The translations under genes were made by a program, and so were the position numbers. A DNA stretch of 32,142 nt. Origin: an uncultured Bacteroidales bacterium (GTDB taxonomy: Bacteria; Bacteroidota; Bacteroidia; Bacteroidales; UBA932). A model generated the notes under the pieces. The model ran no database searches, was not told where the DNA came from, and saw only the letters and a program-made list of their open reading frames with translations. Of the stretch, positions 1 to 7,989 are shown one piece after another (position 1 is the first letter of the stretch; every line of letters begins with the position of its first letter). The stretch lies in assembly GCA_934717185.1 (NCBI GenBank), contig CAKUYQ010000029.1, forward strand, positions 1 to 32,142, read 5' to 3'.

Positions 1-286
1 TTTTCTGTATCAACTTGAACTATATCTATATTTAGTTAGTTGTAGCTGTCACTTCAACTAAATTGCGGAAGAACCACCATTCTCAGGGAAGGTCATTGTT
101 GTATTTTTGCAGGCGATACTTATATGTGTGTTGCCGGCAATTCAATTGTTCAATAAGCAATGCTCTTATATATCCGCAACCGAACATGAAAGTCTTTGAA
201 ATTAATTCGTTCCCAAGTTGTAATATCAAAGAATTTCATTGTGAGAGAGAACGGTAGTGATAGTCTGAAATAAAAAATTAGTTAAA
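1..286. other. Non-coding upstream region, nothing recognised
   Basis: This AT-rich stretch precedes the first gene. A short open frame at 63-257 has no plausible start context and a composition unlike protein, so it is not called. The octamer TATTTTTG at 102-109 fits the Bacteroidota -7 consensus TAnnTTTG, but I see no TTG at the right distance upstream. I recognise no RNA gene here. The region may hold the leader of the following gene or the end of something outside the window. Confidence 0.4.
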
Positions 287-886
287 ATGGAATATGAAAA
301 TATAGATGGAATTAGCGAAACGGTAAAACAGTTGTGCGTGAATGGGAGGTATATGGGCAGGCCGGCAAATAATGAAGGGCGGAGTGAGGTTGAAATCAAT
401 ACATACAATTTTTTGGATTCATTGGGAGTCTCTTATGAAACCTTATGCCATGATGCGGCTTTCACCATGGAGGAGTGTATGGAGGTAGAGAAAAATTTAG
501 GTGCGCCAATTTGCAAGAATCTTTTCTTGTGCAACCGGCAGCAGACGCAGTTTTATCTGTTGATGTTGCCCGGAGAGAAGCATTTTAAGACAAAATTCCT
601 GTCGTCTGAATTGGGTTGTGCCAGATTATCGTTTGCGTCCGGAGAGCAGATGACAGAGCTGCTTGGAATCAGCCCGGGTTCTGTTTCACCTATGGGTCTT
701 ATTAATGATAACGGACAAAGAGTACTGTTGGTGGTGGACAATGAGCTGATGAACTCCAAATATATTGGATGCCACCCTTGTGTGAATACAGCTACATTGA
801 AAATTAAGATGAGTGACCTTTTGGATAAGATAGTTCCTGCAACCAATCATACCTTTAAGATTGTTACGCTCCGCTCCGAGGAATAA
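287..886 (+). CDS. ProXp-ala/YbaK-family aminoacyl-tRNA deacylase
   Basis: This 199-aa protein belongs to the YbaK/prolyl-tRNA synthetase-associated domain family (PrdX/ProXp-ala). Characterised members hydrolyse mischarged Ala-tRNA(Pro) in trans, supporting translation fidelity in the cytoplasm. The editing domain covers about residues 35-195. Visible family signatures are the KNLFL segment with the conserved lysine, GSVSPMGL in the middle and GCHPCVNTATLKI near the end. The protein is about 30 residues longer than usual at the N-terminus. ATG 287 follows an A-rich leader; a start at the in-frame ATG near residue 23 (MGRPAN) would give a more typical length. A TAA stop is followed directly by the intergenic repeat at 896. 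The gene appears to stand alone. Family assignment is secure; the exact substrate (Ala- or Cys-tRNA(Pro)) is inferred from the family. Confidence 0.88.
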   Translation: MEYENIDGISETVKQLCVNGRYMGRPANNEGRSEVEINTYNFLDSLGVSYETLCHDAAFTMEECMEVEKNLGAPICKNLFLCNRQQTQFYLLMLPGEKHFKTKFLSSELGCARLSFASGEQMTELLGISPGSVSPMGLINDNGQRVLLVVDNELMNSKYIGCHPCVNTATLKIKMSDLLDKIVPATNHTFKIVTLRSEE

Positions 887-895
887 AAGTTAACT

Positions 896-997
896 GGCTT
901 TGGCTTTGGCCTTAGCTTTGGCTATTTATAGTAAAGAAAGTAAAGAAAGTAAAGAAAGTATAGAGGGTATAGAAGCCAACGCCAATGCCAAAGCTAT
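896..997. repeat. Modular intergenic repeat, copy 1
   Basis: The copy has three parts. At 896-922 there are GGCTTT/TTAGCTTT-type units. At 930-960 there are about four tandem AGTAAAGA units. At 972-997 the first module recurs inverted (GCCAACGCCAATGCCAAAGC). The first and third parts are complementary and could form a long imperfect stem with the AGTAAAGA units in the loop. The same modules recur at 14873, 16670 and 31757. It lies between convergence-free, co-directional genes and may act as a transcript end structure; that role is inference. Confidence 0.75.
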
Positions 998-1017
998 AAA
1001 ATCTAAACTAAAATTGT

Positions 1018-1025
1018 TATATTTG
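1018..1025 (+). promoter_or_regulatory. Candidate -7 element upstream of xseA
   Basis: TATATTTG matches the Bacteroidota -7 consensus TAnnTTTG exactly and lies about 50 bp before the chosen xseA start. No TTG-type -33 element is visible 17-23 bp upstream, where repeat sequence ends, so the call rests on the -7 box and position only. If real, it would start the xseAB transcript, possibly reading on into the glycogen genes. Confidence 0.4.
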
Positions 1026-1075
1026 TGCTGTGTGGCTTATATGCTGTTAGGATTAAAAAAGTTTCTTGTAATAAT

Positions 1076-2320
1076 ATGATAACTATGAAGGATGTGGAGA
1101 AGGAAACAGTAACACTTTTACAGTTACAAAAGATAATAAAGAGCGGTGTGGAGAGAGCCGCGCCCGGCGCTGTGTGGGTAAAGGCGGAGATTGCAGAGAT
1201 AAAGGAGAACTACAGCGGACACTGTTATTTGGAGCTTGTTGAATATAACGACAAGCAGCAGCTTTTAGCAAAAGTGAGAGCTGTTATATGGGCATCGCAG
1301 TACAGGGTAATAAAACCCTATTTCAAGGAGAAAACAGGCAGCTATATAGATGCCGGAATGCATCTGCTTATGCAGGTGATTGTTCAGTTTTCAGAAGTTT
1401 ACGGGCTCAGTCTTGTTATAAGGGATATAGACCCGGATTATTCCATAGGAGAGTTGGAGAGAAAACGGTTGGAAACCATAGAGCGGCTTAAGATGGAGGG
1501 GCTTATTGATAGGAACAAGGAGTTGGCCCTGCCACATCTTCCACGTAAATTTGCCGTTATATCTGCCACAACGGCAGCCGGATACAGAGATTTCATAAAG
1601 CATCTGCACAATAACGAGTTTGGCTTTAAATTCGCAACCTGGCTTTTTCCGGCTCCTATGCAGGGGGCAGATGCACCAAAGGGTGTGGCAGATGCCATAA
1701 ACAAAGTTACAGAGTATAACAAGCTCTTTGTAGCACAGAATCAACATGAATTTGATGCGGTGATAATAATAAGGGGTGGCGGAAGCGTAATGGATCTCTC
1801 TGCGTTCGATGATTACTGCATGGCGTCGGCGATAGCCAACTGCCCGTTTCCGGTTATAACGGGGATTGGCCATGATCACGATTATCATGTAGCAGATATG
1901 GTGGCAAACACAGACCTCAAGACCCCCACCGCAGTTGCAGATTTTATATTGGATATATTTGCAGGGGAGGCGGCCAACATAGAATCACTCTCTGCCAGAA
2001 TACGGCTTGCTGTAATAAACAAGCTGAATGTGGCAGATACAAAGTTGCAACTTGTACGGAACAGACTCAGAGATGTAGTGTTGAGGCGGTTGCAGAACGA
2101 AGAGTACAGACTCTCGCTATTGGAGCAGAAGTTGCGTATGGCAGACCCCACTGCAAGGCTCAGGCCGGGAGAGGTAATAATTGAGATAGACGGTAAACGC
2201 TATACAGGTGATATAAAGACCTTTAGAGATGGGGTAAATGTAGTTTTGCACTTAAAGGAGGGGGCTGTAAGCTTTAACATAAACAATGTAAAGATTAATT
2301 GTCGGGAAGATAAAAAATAA
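1076..2320 (+). CDS. xseA: Exodeoxyribonuclease VII large subunit
   Basis: XseA is the catalytic subunit of exonuclease VII, which degrades single-stranded DNA from both ends and works in mismatch repair and damage processing in the cytoplasm. The order of domains is normal: an N-terminal OB-fold (roughly residues 10-105, with VWVKAEIAEIKE and GHCYLELVE), then the catalytic region containing the family signatures LPRKFAVISATTAAGYRDF, IIIRGGGSVMDLSAFDDY and PVITGIGHDHDYHVADMVA, then a helical tail and a short beta-rich C-terminus that would contact XseB. From ATG 1076 the product is 414 aa, slightly shorter than the E. coli protein. An upstream GTG at 1025 would add 17 residues unlike the family and overlaps the candidate -7 box, so I rejected it; ATG 1085 is an alternative. 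xseB follows after 15 bp. Confidence 0.95.
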   Translation: MITMKDVEKETVTLLQLQKIIKSGVERAAPGAVWVKAEIAEIKENYSGHCYLELVEYNDKQQLLAKVRAVIWASQYRVIKPYFKEKTGSYIDAGMHLLMQVIVQFSEVYGLSLVIRDIDPDYSIGELERKRLETIERLKMEGLIDRNKELALPHLPRKFAVISATTAAGYRDFIKHLHNNEFGFKFATWLFPAPMQGADAPKGVADAINKVTEYNKLFVAQNQHEFDAVIIIRGGGSVMDLSAFDDYCMASAIANCPFPVITGIGHDHDYHVADMVANTDLKTPTAVADFILDIFAGEAANIESLSARIRLAVINKLNVADTKLQLVRNRLRDVVLRRLQNEEYRLSLLEQKLRMADPTARLRPGEVIIEIDGKRYTGDIKTFRDGVNVVLHLKEGAVSFNINNVKINCREDKK

Positions 2321-2323
2321 CAA

Positions 2324-2330
2324 AAGGAGG
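2324..2330 (+). promoter_or_regulatory. Strong Shine-Dalgarno site of xseB
   Basis: AAGGAGG lies 5 nt before ATG 2336, a near-perfect ribosome binding site. Bacteroidota seldom rely on such sites and the neighbouring genes here lack one, so this fixes the xseB start and suggests high translation of the small subunit, of which exonuclease VII needs several copies per large subunit. Confidence 0.6.
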
Positions 2331-2335
2331 AGATT

Positions 2336-2530
2336 ATGGATAGTAAAAAGTACGGTGAGGCCTTGGCAGAGATAGAGGCTCTTCTTAAAAACATAGAGGA
2401 TCCTAACAAGAAATTGGAGGATGTGAAGGCAGATCTCGAAAAGGGGCTTAAGCTTGTTGAGTTCTGCAAAAAGGAACTTACAGACTATAAACAGGAGATA
2501 AATGCCGTTTTGGAAACCGAGCAGAGGTAA
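2336..2530 (+). CDS. xseB: Exodeoxyribonuclease VII small subunit
   Basis: This 64-aa acidic, all-helical protein is the small subunit of exonuclease VII. It begins with the family pattern KYGEALAEIEALLKNIEDPN, followed by LEDVKADLEKGLKLVEFCKKEL, which form the two helices that pack against XseA. The length is at the short end of the family (usually 70-80 aa). It follows xseA by 15 bp and carries its own strong ribosome binding site, which fits the excess of small subunits in the enzyme. The next gene starts about 24 bp later, so xseAB and the glycogen genes may share a transcript. Confidence 0.93.
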   Translation: MDSKKYGEALAEIEALLKNIEDPNKKLEDVKADLEKGLKLVEFCKKELTDYKQEINAVLETEQR

Positions 2531-2554
2531 CCGCTCTCTCACAATTTGCAATAT

Positions 2555-4534
2555 ATGATTTACGATAACGATGAATATCTTCTTCCTTATAAGCGGGAGA
2601 TAGACAGAAGATTAGAGAGGTTTCTCATTAAGCGTGGGGAGCTTGCCGGCTATAATGGCAAATTGACCGATGCTGCAAACAATCATCTTTATTACGGTAT
2701 TCATAGAGATAAGAACGGGTATTGGTTCAGGGAGTTTGCCCCTGCAGCCAAGGCGCTGGTGTTGGTAGGAGATTTTAATGATTGGCTTCCCGACAAAAAC
2801 TACCTTGCGCACGCAGAGTGGTCGTTCACCAATGTGGGTAGTGGCAATTGGGAGCTGTTTGTGCCGGCGGAGAGGATAAAGGAGGGGGATCTTTTTAAGT
2901 GGATGGTGCAGTTCGCCACCGGAGAGTGGGGGGAGAGGATTCCGGCATACGCAACAACCTGTGTTCAGGATGAGCAGACCAAGCTATTTTCGGCTCAGAT
3001 AGACTTTAACAAAAGAGAGTATGAGTGGAAGCACAGATTTGCGGGGAAAATAACATCTCCGCTAATTTACGAGGCGCATATTGGTATGAGTTCCGAGCAG
3101 GAGAGGGTCTCAACTTTTAATGATTTTAGAGAGAATGTCTTGCCGCGTGTGATTGAAGACGGTTATAACGTGCTGCAGATTATGGCATTGCAGGAGCATC
3201 CGTATTACGGCTCGTTTGGGTATCAGGTATCTAATTTCTTTGCACTAAGCTCAAGATTCGGAACCCCTGCAGAGTTCAAGCAACTTGTAGATGAAGCGCA
3301 TGCACACAGAATAGCTGTTGTAATGGATCTTGTTCATTCACACGCCGTTAAAAACGATTTGGAGGGGCTTTCAACCATAGACGGAAGCAGAGATCTCTAC
3401 TTTCACGGCGGAGCGGCAGGAGACCATCCCGCATGGGGGACAAGATGCTTTAACTACGGCAAGGAGGAGACAATAAGATTTTTACTTTCAAACTGTAAGT
3501 TTTGGCTTCAGGAATACCATTTAGATGGATTCAGGTTTGATGGCATAACAAGCATGCTCTACAAGGATCATGGCCTTGAACGCGATTTTACCGGCTATAA
3601 CGATTACTTTACATCTAACACAGATACAGATGCTTACACATACCTCTCCTTGGCCAATTCGCTAATAAAGGAGATAAAGCCGCACTCAATAACCATAGCG
3701 GAGGATATGAGCGGTATGCCCGGCCTTGCAGCTCCTGTGGCAGAGGGTGGAGCGGGATTTGATTACAGATTGGCAATGGGGGTGCCGGACCACTGGATTA
3801 AATGGATTAAGGAGCTTCCCGACGAATATTGGAATGTGGGGGAGATGTGGTACCAGCTTACCAACAAACGGGCCGATGAGAAGACCATCAGTTATGCAGA
3901 GTCTCACGATCAGGCGCTTGTTGGTGACAAGACAATAATATTCAGGCTGTTGGACTCTCTCATGTATACAGAGATGGAGAAAAGTTCCAAAGATATGAGG
4001 ATAGACAGAGGTATTGCCCTGCACAAGATGATAAGACTTGTTACCTTGGCAACTTGCGGAGGCGGATATCTTACATTTATGGGAAACGAGTTCGGGCATC
4101 CCGAATGGATAGACTTTCCGCGCCCGGGGAACGGATGGTCGTACAAGTATGCAACAAGAAAATGGAGCTTGGCAGATAACAACCTGTTAAGGTACAGCTC
4201 ACTCCTGCAGTTTGAGAAGGATATGATAAAGCTGTTTAGGGAGAATGACATTCTTAAATACCGGCCCGTTTCCATCTATAATGATGTGGAAAAACAGGTA
4301 ATGGCCTTTAAACGTGGAGATTATATATTTGTGTTTAATTTCAGCCCGTTGAAATCATATACAGACTACACTTTATATGGAATAAAAGATGGAATTTACA
4401 GAGTTGTGTTAGACACGGATTGGAAAGAGTTCGGCGGTTTTGAAAGGAACAACAGAGATTGCAAATATAAAGTTTCAAATGGAAAATTTGAGATATATGT
4501 TCCAAGCCGTTGCGGATTGGTTTACAAAATGTAA
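2555..4534 (+). CDS. glgB: 1,4-alpha-glucan branching enzyme (GH13, eukaryote-type)
   Basis: Branching enzyme cuts an alpha-1,4-glucan chain and rejoins the piece through an alpha-1,6 bond, creating glycogen branches. The 659-aa protein has an N-terminal CBM48-like domain (about residues 40-140, YWFREFAPAAKALVLVGDFNDW), a GH13 barrel and a C-terminal beta domain. The barrel shows VVMDLVHSHAVKN, GFRFDGITSM with nucleophile D329, ITIAEDMSGMPG with acid/base E383, and AESHDQALVGDKT with H451-D452. The wording around these residues, and MGNEFGHPEWIDFPRPGNGW, match the eukaryote-like GH13_8 subfamily rather than E. coli GlgB. I start at ATG 2555 rather than the TTG at 2546 because it gives a natural start with little difference. 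It opens the glycogen gene group. Confidence 0.95.
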   Translation: MIYDNDEYLLPYKREIDRRLERFLIKRGELAGYNGKLTDAANNHLYYGIHRDKNGYWFREFAPAAKALVLVGDFNDWLPDKNYLAHAEWSFTNVGSGNWELFVPAERIKEGDLFKWMVQFATGEWGERIPAYATTCVQDEQTKLFSAQIDFNKREYEWKHRFAGKITSPLIYEAHIGMSSEQERVSTFNDFRENVLPRVIEDGYNVLQIMALQEHPYYGSFGYQVSNFFALSSRFGTPAEFKQLVDEAHAHRIAVVMDLVHSHAVKNDLEGLSTIDGSRDLYFHGGAAGDHPAWGTRCFNYGKEETIRFLLSNCKFWLQEYHLDGFRFDGITSMLYKDHGLERDFTGYNDYFTSNTDTDAYTYLSLANSLIKEIKPHSITIAEDMSGMPGLAAPVAEGGAGFDYRLAMGVPDHWIKWIKELPDEYWNVGEMWYQLTNKRADEKTISYAESHDQALVGDKTIIFRLLDSLMYTEMEKSSKDMRIDRGIALHKMIRLVTLATCGGGYLTFMGNEFGHPEWIDFPRPGNGWSYKYATRKWSLADNNLLRYSSLLQFEKDMIKLFRENDILKYRPVSIYNDVEKQVMAFKRGDYIFVFNFSPLKSYTDYTLYGIKDGIYRVVLDTDWKEFGGFERNNRDCKYKVSNGKFEIYVPSRCGLVYKM

Positions 4535-4556
4535 AATTATTGTTAATAATTGATAT

Positions 4557-4564
4557 TATCTTTG
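4557..4564 (+). promoter_or_regulatory. Candidate -7 element before the debranching enzyme gene
   Basis: TATCTTTG fits TAnnTTTG and lies in the largest gap of the glycogen group (96 bp), about 65 bp before the start codon. The nearest upstream TTG (4540-4542) gives a 14-bp spacing, which is too short, so only the -7 box supports this. It could drive the debranching enzyme and the genes after it separately from glgB. Confidence 0.38.
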
Positions 4565-4630
4565 GTGAAAGAGCTATCTTTGAGCCAAAGTTTCTATATA
4601 ATAACGTATTATAAACAGAAAGGGTATCAG

Positions 4631-6568
4631 ATGGCATATTTGGAATTCAATAAAGAGGAGTTGGTAAATTTGGAATACTCGCTAAAGAGAGAGATTCTGC
4701 TTAGTAACAGAGCCGGAGGATATGTAAACACAACAATCGTTGGGTGTAACACTCGTAAATATCATGGTTTGTTAGTTGTGCCTATAGACAATTTTAACGG
4801 AGAGAAGCATATTCTGCTCTCTACCGTACATGAATCGTTGGTACAGCACGACAAAGTATTCAACCTTGGCATAAACAGCTATGGTGACATATATGACCCT
4901 AAAGGTCACAAATATATTGTGGACTTTGAGATGAATTACGCCTCTACCATAACATATAGGGTGGGCGGTATGCTTTTCTCAAAGACAATCCTTTTCCTGC
5001 GGGACAGAGAGGAGGTTTTTATAAAATACACACTCATAGATGCTCATTCTGCAACAAAGCTGAGGATTAAGCCGTTTTTGGCATTCAGAAACATACATGC
5101 CCTCACTCATGCCAATACAGATGCTAATGTTAAGTATGAGGTTTTGGACAACGGAGTGGGATTCAGACTATACGACGGATTTCCGCAACTTTCACTTCAA
5201 CTTAACAAAAAGAACGAGTGGATAGCATCGCCGGACTGGTATAAGAACATAGTCTATAAAGAGGAGGCGAGAAGAGGTTTTGAATGTTGTGAGGATCTGT
5301 TTGTTCCCGGCTATTTTGAGGTTCCTATAAAGAAGGGGGAGTCTGTAATATTTTCCGCCTCTACAGCCGTTGAGAAACCTATGGGCTTTAAGGCGAGGTT
5401 TGAAAGCGAGGTTATAAAGAGAGACAATACAAGAGTGAACTATGAGGCATGCCTTAAATTGGCCGCCAAACAGTTTATCATAAAGAGAAACGGCAATTAT
5501 GAGATCTGTTCCGGTTATTCATGGTGTTACGAGAATTTGAGGACATCCTTTATAGCACTGCCCGGTCTTACATTCTATAACGACGGAGATGGAGAGCGGT
5601 TTGAGACTATATTGGACAATATGCTCTTACGAGTAAAGGGTCTGTTGCTGCATTATGAGAAGGCTCCAGACATACCGTTATGGTATGTGAGGTGTGTTCA
5701 GGAGTTTCTCAAATGGGGCGGTGCACAGAAAGAGTTCAACCGTAAAAAGGCAGTATCAAAATATCTTCCTTTATGCAAGGAGATAGTTGACAGCTACATT
5801 AAAGGCGTTTACGGAAATACCCGGGTAACCGAACAGGGGATGCTATGGTCAGAAGAGAAGAACGTTGCACTATCATGGATGAATGCTTATAATGCAGGGA
5901 AGCCGGTTACGGAGAGGCCTGGTCTTAAAGTGGAGGTTAATGCTCTGTGGTATAACGCATTAAAATTTGTAGAAGCGGAGTTGAAATTGAAAAACGGACC
6001 TGTGGTGGAGATAGCGGAGAAGATAGAGGAGAACTTTACAGAGCTGTTCTATGATAAAGAGAGAAAGCAGTTATATGACTACATCTACACAGACGGAGCG
6101 CATTTCGATACCAGACCAAACCAGCTTATAGCAGTATCACTGCCTTATTCTCCATTAGATGAGGTGATAAAGATAGAGGTGTTGAGAAAGGTAGACAAAG
6201 AGTTGCTTACAGTGAGGGGGATAAGGACGCTTTCACCAAAGAACCCTGTCTACAAAGGGGTTTATGAGGGGGACCAGACAAGCAGAGATTTAGCGCATCA
6301 TAACGGATGCACCTTCCCATGGCTTTTGGGCTGTTACATAGATGCCAAGATAATGATAGAGGGGGCAAAATTTGTTAAAAAGGGAAAACAGCTGTTGGGA
6401 GCTTTTGAAGAGGATATAAATATTCACGGAATAGGCTCGGTTGCAGAGATATATGATGGAGATCCTTCTCACTCCCCTCACGGATGTATCTCCTCTGCAG
6501 CAAGCGTGGCGGAGATTATAAGGGGAGAGTGGCTGTTGGATAATGTTAAAAAACTAAAAAACAGATAG
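4631..6568 (+). CDS. Glycogen debranching enzyme (GH133 amylo-alpha-1,6-glucosidase)
   Basis: The 645-aa protein has the N-terminal domain of bacterial glycogen debranching enzymes (about residues 1-240, with LLSNRAGGYVNTTIVGCNTRKYHGL cut short here to its key G-Y and R-K-Y-H residues) and the (alpha/alpha)6 GDE C-terminal domain (about 270-640). Later signatures are VTERPGLKVEVNALWYNAL, GIRTLSPKNPVYKGVYEGDQ and SVAEIYDGDPSHSPHGC, the last holding the probable base E606. It should hydrolyse alpha-1,6 branch stubs during glycogen breakdown. At the LSWMNA segment N418 stands where I would expect the general-acid aspartate (WMDA/WMDK in relatives I remember); this is noted as a finding. The open frame extends upstream to 4550, but those 27 residues are unlike the family, so ATG 4631 is used. 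The next gene starts 1 bp after the stop. Confidence 0.9.
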   Translation: MAYLEFNKEELVNLEYSLKREILLSNRAGGYVNTTIVGCNTRKYHGLLVVPIDNFNGEKHILLSTVHESLVQHDKVFNLGINSYGDIYDPKGHKYIVDFEMNYASTITYRVGGMLFSKTILFLRDREEVFIKYTLIDAHSATKLRIKPFLAFRNIHALTHANTDANVKYEVLDNGVGFRLYDGFPQLSLQLNKKNEWIASPDWYKNIVYKEEARRGFECCEDLFVPGYFEVPIKKGESVIFSASTAVEKPMGFKARFESEVIKRDNTRVNYEACLKLAAKQFIIKRNGNYEICSGYSWCYENLRTSFIALPGLTFYNDGDGERFETILDNMLLRVKGLLLHYEKAPDIPLWYVRCVQEFLKWGGAQKEFNRKKAVSKYLPLCKEIVDSYIKGVYGNTRVTEQGMLWSEEKNVALSWMNAYNAGKPVTERPGLKVEVNALWYNALKFVEAELKLKNGPVVEIAEKIEENFTELFYDKERKQLYDYIYTDGAHFDTRPNQLIAVSLPYSPLDEVIKIEVLRKVDKELLTVRGIRTLSPKNPVYKGVYEGDQTSRDLAHHNGCTFPWLLGCYIDAKIMIEGAKFVKKGKQLLGAFEEDINIHGIGSVAEIYDGDPSHSPHGCISSAASVAEIIRGEWLLDNVKKLKNR

Positions 6569-6569
6569 T

Positions 6570-7931
6570 ATGAGAGTATTGATGTTCGGTTGGGAGTTTC
6601 CGCCTAATATTGCAGGCGGTTTGGGAACAGCCTGTTACGGCCTTACCAAAGGTTTGGCCAAGAACGGGGTGGATATTCTGTTTGTAATGCCTGCAGCATC
6701 CGGAAAAGAGGACCAGAGTGCTGTAAAGATCATTAATGCCAGTGATGTGGAGATAGAGGAGATGATATCCCAAACGCATTGCGGTTCTCAGGTAAAAGGG
6801 GAGAGCAGTACAGAGAGAGACTCCTTTTTTGAGAAGGTCAATTTCCTAAAGGTGGACTCCTCACTCGTTCCGTATGTAGATCCCTCTGTTATAGTGGAGA
6901 GCAAAAAGAAAGGAGTAGAGAGGAGCCGTACTTTTGAGACAAAGGAGAGTGAGGCAAGATGGTGGAAAGATTTTAAGGTAAACTATGGCGGCAAGTACAA
7001 GTTCAGCGGAAAATACGGTGCCAATCTTATGGAGGAGGTTAGCCGCTATGCCATGGTCGCAGCCACTATTGCCAATGAGAACAGTTTTGATGTAATACAT
7101 GCCCACGACTGGCTTACATATCCGGCAGGAATAGCGGCAAAAAGGGTATCGGGGAAACCGTTAGTCATTCACGTTCATGCTACCGAGTTCGACAGAAGCG
7201 GAGAGAATGTGAACACCATTACCTACGGTATTGAGCGTATGGGTATGATGGAGGCGGACAAGATAATTACCGTAAGTAACCTTACAAGAAATATAGTAAT
7301 AAATAAATACGGCATAGATCCGTCTAAGGTTGTTACTGTTCATAACGCGGTAGATTTTAAGGAGACCGCACCATACGAAATAAAGAGAGGGGTGGATGAA
7401 AAGATTGTAACATTTTTAGGAAGGATAACATTTCAGAAAGGTCCGGGATACTTTATAGAGGCTGCTGCAAAGGTGCTTAAGAGATGCGACAATGTGCGTT
7501 TTGTGATGGCCGGTAACGGAGACCTCCTTAACAGGTCTATAAGACGTGTTGCCAAATTGGGCATAGCTGACAGATTCCACTTTACGGGATTCCTTAAGGG
7601 AGATGACGTAAAGAGGATGTTTGCATATTCAGATGTATATGTGATGCCGTCTGTTTCGGAGCCGTTTGGCATATCGCCGTTGGAGGCCATGAAATCCAAT
7701 GTTCCGGTTATCATCTCCAAGCAATCCGGTGTTGCGGAGGTGCTTAAATATGCAATTAAGATAGATTTCTGGGATATAGATGCAATGGCAGACTCAATAT
7801 ATGCACTGCTTAACTATCCGGCTCTGTCTCACATGAGTACGGAATACGGGATGAAGGAGGTAAATGCACTAAAATGGGAGAATGCGGCCAAAAAGATTAA
7901 AGCGGTTTACGAGTCGGTAGCAGGTGCATGA
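6570..7931 (+). CDS. GT4-family glycosyltransferase of the glycogen operon
   Basis: This 453-aa GT-B fold enzyme begins MRVLMFGWEFPPNIAGGLG, the glycine-rich N-terminal loop shared by starch/glycogen synthase-like transferases. The N-terminal Rossmann half contains DVIHAHDWLTYPAGIAA. The C-terminal half contains VTVHNAVDF, a nucleotide-sugar binding stretch FLGRITFQKGPGYFIEAA, and SEPFGISPLEAM with the E-x7-E pair E364 and E372. It retains configuration by family and probably builds or extends alpha-glucan from a nucleotide sugar, but the exact donor and product cannot be read from sequence. Residues 50-145 form a long, charged insertion (EIEEMISQTHCG onward) absent from short GT4 enzymes. 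It sits 1 bp after the debranching gene and before a GH57 gene, a trio I recall from other Bacteroidota. Confidence 0.85.
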   Translation: MRVLMFGWEFPPNIAGGLGTACYGLTKGLAKNGVDILFVMPAASGKEDQSAVKIINASDVEIEEMISQTHCGSQVKGESSTERDSFFEKVNFLKVDSSLVPYVDPSVIVESKKKGVERSRTFETKESEARWWKDFKVNYGGKYKFSGKYGANLMEEVSRYAMVAATIANENSFDVIHAHDWLTYPAGIAAKRVSGKPLVIHVHATEFDRSGENVNTITYGIERMGMMEADKIITVSNLTRNIVINKYGIDPSKVVTVHNAVDFKETAPYEIKRGVDEKIVTFLGRITFQKGPGYFIEAAAKVLKRCDNVRFVMAGNGDLLNRSIRRVAKLGIADRFHFTGFLKGDDVKRMFAYSDVYVMPSVSEPFGISPLEAMKSNVPVIISKQSGVAEVLKYAIKIDFWDIDAMADSIYALLNYPALSHMSTEYGMKEVNALKWENAAKKIKAVYESVAGA

Positions 7932-7989
7932 CAGACTGCAAAGCAAGTTACCTAAAATTATTGTTTATCGGGAAGAAAAAAAATTAACT

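Noticed and set aside
102..109. TATTTTTG as a promoter for the first gene
   Set aside because: No -33 element is at a suitable distance and the site is 178 bp from the start codon, so it was not listed as a promoter.
63..257. 64-aa open frame before the first gene
   Set aside because: The start is not an ATG in good context, and the product resembles translated non-coding DNA.
930..960. AGTAAAGA tandem arrays as a CRISPR array
   Set aside because: The units are 8 bp and directly adjacent, with no spacers of constant length and no cas gene. They are simple tandem repeats.
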